NCBI GenBank assembly: GCA_002438845.1
Contig: DJRG01000061.1
Location: 1-5,501 of the forward strand
Origin: Bacteroidales bacterium UBA6366
Lineage (GTDB): Bacteria; Bacteroidota; Bacteroidia; Bacteroidales; UBA932
Direction of reading: 5' to 3'
DNA length: 5,501 nucleotides
Shown: one piece after another, positions 1-5,501 of the stretch
Position numbering within the stretch: position 1 is the first letter of the stretch
How the letters are laid out: the number at the start of each line of letters is the position of its first letter
Position numbers and translations under genes: made by a program
Notes under the pieces: generated by a model
The model's input: the letters and a program-made list of their open reading frames with translations, nothing else
The model's database searches: none
Told to the model about the DNA's origin: nothing

Positions 1-278
1 TGAAGAACACAGGCTCTGTGGCTGGTGCGGAGATCGTTCAGGTCTATGTCAGTGCTCCTGAAAGCTCTGTCGAGCGTCCGGTAAAGGAACTCAAAGGCTT
101 CGGCAAGATATTCCTTGAACCTGGCAAGTCCGGTGAGGTGAAAGTCACCTTGGACAAGGCGTCCATCAGCTATTTCGATGCCCAGAAGCACGATTGGGTG
201 GCTGAGAAAGGCAACTATAGGATTCTTGTGGGCGCTTCGTCCGAGGATATTCGTAAAACAGTTGATTTCAAATACTAA
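1..278 (+). CDS. Glycoside hydrolase family 3 (beta-glucosidase type), C-terminal fragment
   Basis: This is the 3' end of a gene that starts before the window; the reading frame runs from base 3 to the TAA at 276-278, giving 91 residues. The visible part matches the fibronectin III-like domain that closes many family 3 glycoside hydrolases. The recognisable pieces are KNTG followed by AGAEIVQVYV (a beta strand), then ERPVKELKGFGKIFLEPGKS, the L-D-x-A-x-x-S-Y-F-D stretch, and the final G-N-Y-R-I-L-V-G-A-S-S-x-D-I-R strand. Family members remove terminal beta-linked sugars (glucose, xylose and others) from oligosaccharides, and in Bacteroidota are usually exported to the periplasm. The catalytic domains and any signal peptide lie outside the window, so substrate cannot be judged. 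The domain call is firm; the exact enzyme activity is inference. Confidence 0.9.
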   Translation, partial: KNTGSVAGAEIVQVYVSAPESSVERPVKELKGFGKIFLEPGKSGEVKVTLDKASISYFDAQKHDWVAEKGNYRILVGASSEDIRKTVDFKY

Positions 279-289
279 CGCGGCCTTGA

Positions 290-1333
290 ATGGCTAAGGG
301 AACAGTTAATGTCGGCAGCCAGTGCCGTGAGATAATCGCTGCTGTCAAGTCAGGACAGTTCGCCCCCGTCTATCTTCTGATGGGGGACGAACCGTATTAT
401 ACGGACATGGTCTGCGACGCTGTCATCGAGAATGCCCTTGACGAGGCTTCGAGGGATTTCAACGAGACGATCTGCTATGGCTCGGACGTGGATGCCGACA
501 CGGTCATCACTGCCGCGAGGCGTTTCCCTATGATGGCCGAAAGGCAGCTTGTCGTGGTGAAAGACGCGCAGGCTATGAGGGATCTGGAGAAACTCTCGGT
601 CTATTGCGAGAAGCCTTTGGATTCCACGGTTTTGGTCTTGCTGATGCGTGGCGCGTCGGCGGACAAACGCAAGGCTTTGTACAAGCAAGCCTCTAAAAAC
701 GGAATCGTGGTAGAGTCCAACGCACTGAGAGACTATGAGATGCCATCGTGGATCGCACAGTATTTCTCTGGCCGTGGACTGACCATTGAGCCGGAGGCTG
801 CGGCTTTGTTGGCGGAATCCGCTGGCACAAACCTGGGACGCATAGCAGTCGAAACCGACAAGATGCTGAAAAACCTGCCTGAGGGAACGAAACAGATCAC
901 AGTTTCTGACATCGAACGGAATGTGGGCATCAGCCGGGAGTTCAGCGTGTTCGAGTTGACCAAGGAACTCTCCGCTAAAAACGGCCCGAAAGCCTTGCGG
1001 ATAGCGGCCCGCATCGGCGAGGCTGCGAAATTCGCCATGCCTATGGCTGTCAGTGCGTTGTACACCCATTTCGCCAGAATCCTGAAATACGCCGCGTTGA
1101 AGGAGAAGAGCCGTTTCCCGGACAAAACCGCCGTAGCCGCGGCCCTGCAAGGTGTGAACCCCTACTTTTGGAAGGAATACGACACAGCGGTGGTCAACTA
1201 CCCGGTCCGCAAGGCGATGGAAGTGATCTCCCTTCTTTGTGAATATGACTACAAAGGCAAAGGCGGTGATGCCGGGGAGGCCACGCCGGGGGAATTGCTT
1301 GTTGAATTGACCAGTAAGATTTTATCTATATAA
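290..1333 (+). CDS. holA: DNA polymerase III subunit delta (clamp loader)
   Basis: The 347-residue product has the usual length and layout of the delta subunit, the part of the cytoplasmic clamp loader that opens the beta sliding-clamp ring during replication. The N-terminal domain opens with the family hallmark F-A-P-V-Y-L-L-M-G-D-E-P-Y-Y (residues 24-37), followed by A-A-R-R-F-P-M-M-A-E-R-Q-L-V-V-V-K-D (75-92), the region that contacts the clamp in known delta proteins. The middle domain shows A-G-T-N-L-G-R-I-A-V-E-T-D-K-M-L (178-193) and S-V-F-E-L-T (219-224). The C-terminal helical domain (about 235-345) carries the collar-type helices and a late K-G-K-G-G. As expected for delta, there is no Walker A motif. 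The ATG at 290 has no Shine-Dalgarno site, common in Bacteroidota, but gives the full N-terminus. It lies 11 bases after the beta-glucosidase gene and 5 bases before the ABC ATPase, so co-transcription is likely. Confidence 0.92.
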   Translation: MAKGTVNVGSQCREIIAAVKSGQFAPVYLLMGDEPYYTDMVCDAVIENALDEASRDFNETICYGSDVDADTVITAARRFPMMAERQLVVVKDAQAMRDLEKLSVYCEKPLDSTVLVLLMRGASADKRKALYKQASKNGIVVESNALRDYEMPSWIAQYFSGRGLTIEPEAAALLAESAGTNLGRIAVETDKMLKNLPEGTKQITVSDIERNVGISREFSVFELTKELSAKNGPKALRIAARIGEAAKFAMPMAVSALYTHFARILKYAALKEKSRFPDKTAVAAALQGVNPYFWKEYDTAVVNYPVRKAMEVISLLCEYDYKGKGGDAGEATPGELLVELTSKILSI

Positions 1334-1338
1334 GCTTT

Positions 1339-2259
1339 ATGAGCGAGAACATCATCGAGTGCAGGGACATCTGCAAGAATTTCGGAGAGAAAGTGGCGCT
1401 TGACAAAGTCAGCGTGAACATCCCGAAAGGCGGAATCTTCGGTCTGCTCGGCCCTAACGGAGCTGGAAAGACCACGCTGATCCGCATCATTAACCGGATA
1501 ACTATTCCCAACGGAGGAGAAGTTTTGTTTGACGGGCGCCCGATAACCCAGTCGGACGTCGAGAAGATAGGCTATCTGCCAGAAGAGCGCGGACTTTACC
1601 GCAAGATGGAGGTTGGAGACCAGGCCATGTATCTGGCTCAGTTGAAAGGCATGAGCGCTGCTGACGCCCGCAAGGCGTTGAAGGAGTGGTTTGTGCGTTT
1701 CGGAATCCAGGATTGGTGGAAGAAGAAGGTAGAGGAACTGTCCAAGGGTATGGCCCAGAAGGTTCAGTTCATCACGACCGTTGTCCATAAGCCGTCACTT
1801 ATGATTCTGGACGAGCCGTTTTCCGGTTTCGATCCGGTGAACGCTGAACTGATCCGCAAGGAGATCCTTCGCTTGAAGGACGAAGGCGCCACGATCATCC
1901 TCTCGACCCACAACATGGAATCCGTAGAGGAACTCTGCGACAACATAGCCCTCATCAACAAGTCCCATCTTGTGATCACCGGGGGAGTCAACGAGATCCG
2001 CCACAAGTACGGCAACAACAACATCGAACTGATCTACACCGGCGAGGACAAGGTGAAGGATGCCGAGGGAATATTCAAAGTCCTTTCCGACGAGGACAAC
2101 GCCGGCCGCCACACCGCCGTGCTGACGCTCGGAGAGAATGTTTCATCCAATGATGCGCTTTCGGCTCTGCTGGCGCAGGACATCGTCGTCAACTCGTTCA
2201 AGGAACTGATTCCGAGGATGAACGACATATTCATAAAACTTGTAACTGAGGAGGCATAG
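1339..2259 (+). CDS. ABC transporter ATP-binding protein, NatA-type
   Basis: This 306-residue protein is the ATPase of an ABC-2 type exporter; it would sit on the inner face of the cytoplasmic membrane and drive the permease encoded next. Visible motifs are Walker A G-P-N-G-A-G-K-T (38-45), signature L-S-K-G-M-A-Q-K-V-Q (134-143), Walker B L-M-I-L-D-E-P (154-160) with catalytic Glu159, D-loop F-S-G-F-D-P, and switch His191 in S-T-H-N-M. The Q-loop region reads I-G-Y-L-P-E-E-R-G-L-Y (77-87); this PEERGLY form, without the usual Gln, is typical of the NatA-like branch. Residues after about 225 form the extra C-terminal domain found in that branch (DUF4162-like). NatA of Bacillus takes part in sodium export, but many relatives have unknown cargo, so no substrate is claimed. 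The gene begins 5 bases after holA and ends 2 bases before its partner. Confidence 0.93.
   Translation: MSENIIECRDICKNFGEKVALDKVSVNIPKGGIFGLLGPNGAGKTTLIRIINRITIPNGGEVLFDGRPITQSDVEKIGYLPEERGLYRKMEVGDQAMYLAQLKGMSAADARKALKEWFVRFGIQDWWKKKVEELSKGMAQKVQFITTVVHKPSLMILDEPFSGFDPVNAELIRKEILRLKDEGATIILSTHNMESVEELCDNIALINKSHLVITGGVNEIRHKYGNNNIELIYTGEDKVKDAEGIFKVLSDEDNAGRHTAVLTLGENVSSNDALSALLAQDIVVNSFKELIPRMNDIFIKLVTEEA
2249..2254 (+). promoter_or_regulatory. Shine-Dalgarno site for the ABC permease
   Basis: The bases AGGAGG, inside the last codons of the ATPase gene, lie 7 bases before the permease ATG at 2262. This is a textbook ribosome binding site, and it supports that start. It stands out because the other starts in this window have no such site. 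It probably keeps permease synthesis coupled to that of the ATPase. A chance match is possible, since the bases also encode Glu-Glu-Ala. Confidence 0.6.
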
Positions 2260-2261
2260 TC

Positions 2262-3662
2262 ATGAATTTCAGAATAATAAAGACTGTCATAGCGAGGGAA
2301 TATCTTACCCGCGTCAAGAAAAAGTCATTCCTTGTCACGACGATTCTCGTTCCGATCATATTCGCTGCCACAATGATCGTGGTCGGAGTGATCATGGCCG
2401 GGACAAAGGAGAGGAAGCAGGATGTCGCCGTTGTCGATCGTTCCGGAATCGTGATGAGCCATCTTCATGACACGGACCGGCTCACGTTCACGGACTATTC
2501 CTCCGAGAATCCAGACTCGGTGAAAGCCCGTCTCTCGGAGTACGGAAAGGATGTTCTGGTGGTTGTGTCTCCGTTGGATTCAGTCAAAAAGACGGTTTCC
2601 GTGCAGACATATTCAAAAGACCCTCTGGGGGTTGAGTTTACCACCGGACTTGCGGACAAGGCAAATGATGCGGTGGAGGAGTACCGTGTGCAGCAGTACG
2701 GCATCGACAACCTCTCGCAGATCATGGATGAGGTCAAGGCCGACGTCAAGGTGACTGAATATACCATGGATGATGAAGGTAATGAAACCATTTCAGAGTC
2801 AGGAATATACATGATTATCTCCATGCTCCTTGGAATCATCATCTGGATGTTCATCATGATGTTCGGGGGACAGGTGATGTCCAGTGTCATCGAGGAGAAG
2901 ACCAGCAGGGTAGTGGAGGTTCTGATTTCGTCCGTGAAGGCCATCGATCTGATGTTCGGAAAGATCATCGGTGTGGCTCTCGTGGCGTTGACCCAGTTCT
3001 TCCTGTGGATTATCCTGACCGGAGTGTTGGTTTCTGTTGCCACCTCCTTCGTTGGCAAGGATATGTTCGCTGAAATGGCCGGCAATCCTGAGATGATGGC
3101 GCAGACGATGGGTGTCACACCTGATCAGATGCAGGCTCTTGGAGGTGCGACCGCCACTCTGGGCTCCGCCGCTGACTCCACCGCAGTTGTGGCCGGAGAG
3201 CCTGATGAGATGAGTGTCATTGTCGGCACGCTCGTGAATATTCCTTGGGTCAAGTTGATAGTGTCATTCCTTATCTATTTCATTCTTGGCTACTTGCTCT
3301 ACGCGTCGATGTTCGCTGCTGTGGGGTCCGCAGTGGAGAACGAGGGTGATTCGCAGCAGCTTCAGATGCCTCTGACCATCCCTCTGATGATCGCCTATTT
3401 CATCATCCTTGTGGCCTTCCAGAATCCGGACAGCAGTGTGGTCGTCTGGGGATCCATGATTCCGTTCACCTCACCGATCGTGATGTTGGCCAGAATCCCG
3501 TATGGAGTACCGATGTGGCAATTGGTAGTCTCAATCGCTCTGTTGCTCGTGACCTTCGTGGGCTGTGCCTGGCTTTCCGCCAAGATCTACAAGGTCGGGA
3601 TCCTGATGTTCGGCAAGAAATCCACATTCAAAGATCTTTGGAAGTGGTTGAGAATGAAATAA
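2262..3662 (+). CDS. ABC-2 type transporter permease, NatB-like
   Basis: The 466-residue product is the membrane partner of the preceding ATPase. It has the ABC-2 permease layout. After a basic N-terminus (A-R-E-Y-L-T-R-V-K-K-K-S) comes membrane segment 1 (about 23-47), then a large extracytoplasmic domain (about 48-180). A cluster of membrane segments follows near 182-206, 233-263, 327-356, 370-387, 393-411 and 418-445. Two family signatures are clear: E-E-K-T-S-R-V-V-E-V-L-I-S-S (211-224), just after segment 2, and A-V-G-S-A-V-E-N-E-G-D-S-Q-Q (353-366), which together match the NatB/ABC2_membrane_3 group. The protein probably acts as a dimer with two ATPase subunits. Cargo is unknown; export of sodium or of toxic compounds is suggested only by family name. 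The loop between segments 3 and 4 is long and rich in Met and Ala (about 264-325). Start chosen at the ATG with a strong ribosome binding site; only 2 bases separate it from the upstream gene. Confidence 0.92.
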   Translation: MNFRIIKTVIAREYLTRVKKKSFLVTTILVPIIFAATMIVVGVIMAGTKERKQDVAVVDRSGIVMSHLHDTDRLTFTDYSSENPDSVKARLSEYGKDVLVVVSPLDSVKKTVSVQTYSKDPLGVEFTTGLADKANDAVEEYRVQQYGIDNLSQIMDEVKADVKVTEYTMDDEGNETISESGIYMIISMLLGIIIWMFIMMFGGQVMSSVIEEKTSRVVEVLISSVKAIDLMFGKIIGVALVALTQFFLWIILTGVLVSVATSFVGKDMFAEMAGNPEMMAQTMGVTPDQMQALGGATATLGSAADSTAVVAGEPDEMSVIVGTLVNIPWVKLIVSFLIYFILGYLLYASMFAAVGSAVENEGDSQQLQMPLTIPLMIAYFIILVAFQNPDSSVVVWGSMIPFTSPIVMLARIPYGVPMWQLVVSIALLLVTFVGCAWLSAKIYKVGILMFGKKSTFKDLWKWLRMK

Positions 3663-3666
3663 TTTG
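3637..3666 (+). promoter_or_regulatory. Weak candidate Bacteroidota-type promoter
   Basis: TTTG at 3637-3640 is followed, after 19 bases, by TAATTTG at 3660-3666. Bacteroidota promoters have TTTG at about -33 and TAnnTTTG at about -7, separated by roughly 19 bases. The spacing fits, but the second box is one base short of the consensus. It overlaps the end of the permease gene and would give a transcript start about 10 to 15 bases before the nucleotidase-domain gene. This is a pattern match only. Confidence 0.2.
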
Positions 3667-3683
3667 AAATTACCAATAAAGTG

Positions 3684-4514
3684 ATGAGAAATCGGCTGAT
3701 AATCATGCTGTTTCTGGCCGGAGGGTTCAGTCTCGGCGCTCAGGAACGGACTATAACGTGGACAACCGATCCGGTTGACGGACACCGTACCGGTGTCGTG
3801 GCTTCAAATGCGACTAATGTCAGCGAGGCGATGGGCACGGTCAAAGGCTGTACCTATTATGCGCCTAACGGTCGCAAATTCCGTAAAGGCACTGTGAGGG
3901 ATGTCGCCAGGATAATGCTTGACGTACAGCCGGCCATGGCCAAGGTGAAGACCGTCATAGGCCATTCGACAAGGGCGATGGTCAGGACTTATCCAGAGTG
4001 CGGGATCTACGATTGGTACATTGATGAATTGATGCGGGCGACAGCTGACAGCACCGGAAAAAGAGTTGACATCGGTTTCGCCAACCGAGGGGGAGTCCGG
4101 ATTGACATGCCTGCCGGGGAAGTGCTCTATGATGACATCATGTCGATGTTTCCGTTTCGCAACTATCTGTGTTACGTGGCTTTGCATGGACGAGATGTGC
4201 GCGCGTTGCTCGACCAGATGGCCTCCACGACTTTGCAGATTGTCGGTGGGGTGAAGGTCACTGTGAAGAATGGCAAGATTGTCTCCGCGATCGTGAACGG
4301 CGAGCCTCTTGATGATGACAAGATCTACGGAGTTGCCACCCTGAACTTTCTTCTGGACGGTGGTGACGGCTACAAGGTGGCCAACAACGCAGTTGAGATC
4401 ATAAAGTGCAACGGCTACCTCTACGACACGATGCTCGCTTACGTCCAGAGCCTCACCGCTGCCGGAAAGCCTATCGAGTACCAAAACCAACATTGGATAA
4501 CAGTCATAAAATAG
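3684..4514 (+). CDS. Secreted 5'-nucleotidase C-terminal domain protein
   Basis: This 276-residue protein consists of a signal peptide plus the C-terminal domain of the 5'-nucleotidase (UshA) family, which binds the nucleoside part of the substrate. The signal peptide is R-N-R-L-I-I-M-L-F-L-A-G-G-F-S-L-G-A, with likely cleavage before Gln20, so the protein acts in the periplasm. Domain marks are F-A-N-R-G-G-V-R-I-D (132-141), A-G-E-V-L-Y-D-D-I-M-S-M-F-P-F-R-N-Y-L (144-162), and A-T-L-N-F-L-L-D-G-G-D-G-Y (218-230). Phe222 and Asp228 keep the spacing of the base-stacking Phe and nearby Asp of UshA. There is no metallophosphatase domain, so it should not hydrolyse nucleotides alone; the catalytic half is encoded just downstream. 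The ATG at 3684 is preferred; a GTG directly before it (3681) would add one residue. It starts 21 bases after the permease stop, in the same reading frame. Confidence 0.88.
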   Translation: MRNRLIIMLFLAGGFSLGAQERTITWTTDPVDGHRTGVVASNATNVSEAMGTVKGCTYYAPNGRKFRKGTVRDVARIMLDVQPAMAKVKTVIGHSTRAMVRTYPECGIYDWYIDELMRATADSTGKRVDIGFANRGGVRIDMPAGEVLYDDIMSMFPFRNYLCYVALHGRDVRALLDQMASTTLQIVGGVKVTVKNGKIVSAIVNGEPLDDDKIYGVATLNFLLDGGDGYKVANNAVEIIKCNGYLYDTMLAYVQSLTAAGKPIEYQNQHWITVIK

Positions 4515-4597
4515 GTCACTGAGCTTGTCGAAGTGACGAGCTTGTGGTTCGACAAGCTCACCAACCATTGAAGTGACAAAGATCATGTCGAAATGAC
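4515..4597 (+). repeat. REP-like intergenic repeat cluster with tandem hairpins
   Basis: The gap between the two nucleotidase-domain genes is built from related short units. Unit 1 (4515-4537) has arms GTCACT and AGTGAC around an 11-base loop containing GAGCTTGTCGA. Unit 2 (4538-4559) follows with no spacer and is a perfect 8-bp hairpin, GAGCTTGT and ACAAGCTC, around GGTTCG. A longer alternative pairs 4520-4532 with 4548-4560 (13 bp, perfect). Decayed copies follow: GAAGTGAC at 4570-4577 repeats 4530-4537, and 4581-4597 matches 4521-4537 at 14 of 17 bases. I recall GAGCTTGTCGAA-type palindromes as frequent between genes in many bacterial genomes; that is memory, not a search. There is no T-run after the stems, so a classical terminator is unlikely, though transcript pausing or protection against 3' decay is possible. 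Confidence 0.75.
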
Positions 4598-4612
4598 TAA
4601 AGAAGACCAAAA

Positions 4613-5440
4613 ATGAAAAAAATATTTTTAGGAATATGCCTGCTCTCCGCGTTGCTGAACATTGACGCGGCGGCACAGAAACGACTGACCATACTTCATG
4701 TCAATGACACCCACAGCCATCTTGAGCCGGAGCGTGCCGGTGAACGTAAAGGCCTTGGTGGAGTGATCGAACGCGCGGCCTACAGGGACAGCGTCGTGAA
4801 GGCAGACGGAAAGAGAAACGTCCTGCTTCTTCACGCAGGAGACTTCGATCAGGGAACCTCTTATTTCTCCGTGCTCGGAGGCGACATCGAGGTGGATCTG
4901 ATAAACGCCATGAAGTACGACTGCATCACCTTAGGCAATCACGAGTTCGACAACGGTGTCGATGAACTTGCTCGCCGTCTGGCCAAGATCAAATGCCCCG
5001 TTGTCTGCGCCAACTACGATTTCTCGAATGTGGCTCTGGCTAAGTACGTTAAGCCTTACGCCATCGTGAAGAAAGCAGGAATGAAGATCGGCATCATCGG
5101 CCTCATGCCCGACATCACCACCCTTGTCTCCAAGGAAGTCTCCGACAAGATCCCCGCTTTTGAGAACGCCGAGGTTGTCAACAAATGGGCCGAGTACCTC
5201 AAGGCCGAGAAGAAATGCGACATGGTCATCGCCCTTACCCACATAGGTTTCGAGGGTGAACCCTACGTAGATCCGACCCTTGTGAAGAGAACCCGCAACG
5301 TCGATCTGGTTGTAGGCGGCCACTCCCACACCTTCCTCAAAGCCCCTCACTACGAAAAAAACCTCGACGGCATCCTCGTCCCCATCGTCCAAGACGGTGA
5401 GTGGGGCCTCAACATCGGCAACCTCAAGATTTTCAGGTAG
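4613..5440 (+). CDS. Secreted metallophosphatase, 5'-nucleotidase N-terminal domain type
   Basis: This 275-residue protein is the catalytic half of the 5'-nucleotidase (UshA) family, a calcineurin-like phosphoesterase using two metal ions to remove phosphate from nucleotides. A signal peptide (M-K-K-I-F-L-G-I-C-L-L-S-A-L-L, cleavage probably before Gln22) sends it to the periplasm. Every metal motif is present: H-V-N-D-T-H (Asp32, His34), H-A-G-D-F (Asp77), G-N-H-E-F-D (Asn109, with the catalytic His110/Asp113 pair), T-H-I-G (His210) and G-G-H-S-H-T (His237, His239). The enzyme is therefore probably active. The chain stops at G-L-N-I-G-N-L-K-I-F-R, where the catalytic domain ends in two-domain relatives, so the nucleoside-binding domain is absent and is supplied, presumably, by the product of the preceding gene. 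The ATG lies 98 bases after that gene, behind an A-rich leader without a Shine-Dalgarno site. True substrate (nucleotide, nucleotide sugar or other) is not determined. Confidence 0.92.
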   Translation: MKKIFLGICLLSALLNIDAAAQKRLTILHVNDTHSHLEPERAGERKGLGGVIERAAYRDSVVKADGKRNVLLLHAGDFDQGTSYFSVLGGDIEVDLINAMKYDCITLGNHEFDNGVDELARRLAKIKCPVVCANYDFSNVALAKYVKPYAIVKKAGMKIGIIGLMPDITTLVSKEVSDKIPAFENAEVVNKWAEYLKAEKKCDMVIALTHIGFEGEPYVDPTLVKRTRNVDLVVGGHSHTFLKAPHYEKNLDGILVPIVQDGEWGLNIGNLKIFR

Positions 5441-5454
5441 ATTCAGACCTCTGA

Positions 5455-5501
5455 TTACTGGAGGTGCGCCCCCGGGATCTCTTTCACTTGCCAGCCGTCG
5501 A
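5455..5501 (-). CDS. Possible 3' end of a convergent gene, unknown function
   Basis: On the - strand a frame runs in from the window edge and ends at a TAA (5457-5455), giving a tail that reads D-G-W-Q-V-K-E-I-P-G-A-H-L-Q. Twelve of its 14 codons end in G or C, as in the real genes here, and the alternative - strand frames look less gene-like. If real, it converges on the metallophosphatase gene with 14 bases between the stop codons. The stretch is too short to name a family and could be a chance open frame. Confidence 0.3.
   Translation of the reverse strand, partial: DGWQVKEIPGAHLQ

Noticed and set aside
350..1150. 266-codon open frame on the - strand across holA
   Set aside because: It lies wholly opposite a clear holA gene, and its translation shows no recognisable domain. 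Long antisense frames are expected with this codon usage.
1249..1788. 179-codon open frame on the - strand over the end of holA and the start of the ABC ATPase
   Set aside because: It covers two strongly supported genes, including the Walker A region, and has no recognisable motif.
4515..4560. Rho-independent terminator after the nucleotidase C-terminal domain gene
   Set aside because: The stems are good but no run of T follows any of them, and the next gene continues in the same direction 98 bases on.
4515..4597. CRISPR array
   Set aside because: The units are palindromic, adjoin or are irregularly spaced, and diverge quickly; there are no regular unique spacers and no cas gene.
3804..4676. 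290-codon open frame on the - strand across the nucleotidase C-terminal domain gene and the repeat gap
   Set aside because: It mirrors a well-supported + strand gene, runs through the repeat cluster into the signal peptide region of the next gene, and shows no family features.
3684..5440. Single 5'-nucleotidase gene broken by frameshift or rearrangement
   Set aside because: The domains are in reversed order, each has its own intact signal peptide and clean ends, and the motifs are intact in both. Two genuine genes explain this better than a pseudogene.

Overview
The window reads as ordinary chromosomal DNA from a member of the Bacteroidota, most likely Bacteroidales. The inference rests on the general absence of Shine-Dalgarno sites before starts, 'AQ'-type signal peptide junctions on the two secreted proteins, moderately GC-rich third codon positions, and a pair of adjacent genes that divide the two domains of a 5'-nucleotidase. 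Genus cannot be fixed from the sequence alone. All five well-supported genes lie on the + strand and are tightly packed. No RNA gene, CRISPR array, insertion sequence or phage gene was seen.

Layout. Bases 1-278 are the 3' end of a glycoside hydrolase family 3 beta-glucosidase-type gene (C-terminal fibronectin III-like domain). After 11 bases comes holA (290-1333), the delta subunit of the DNA polymerase III clamp loader. Five bases later starts an ABC transporter of the NatA/NatB type: ATPase (1339-2259) and ABC-2 permease (2262-3662), separated by 2 bases, with an unusually good Shine-Dalgarno site before the permease. Next are a secreted protein made only of the 5'-nucleotidase C-terminal (substrate-binding) domain (3684-4514) and a secreted metallophosphatase that corresponds to the N-terminal catalytic domain of the same enzyme family (4613-5440). 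The last 61 bases may hold the 3' end of a convergent gene on the - strand.

How the genes relate. The ABC pair should form one efflux-type transporter in the inner membrane. The two nucleotidase-domain proteins probably cooperate in the periplasm in nucleotide scavenging: one holds the metal centre, the other the nucleoside-binding residues, and in the classical UshA enzyme these lie on one chain. The beta-glucosidase and holA have no evident functional link to the rest; their spacing suggests only co-transcription.

The most notable non-coding signal is the 98-base gap between the two nucleotidase genes (4515-4612). It holds several full and decayed copies of a GAGCTTGTCGAAGTGAC-type unit, arranged as two back-to-back hairpins that compete with a third, longer 13-bp hairpin. 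It looks like a small REP-like intergenic repeat. I found no convincing evidence for a wholly new biological system here.
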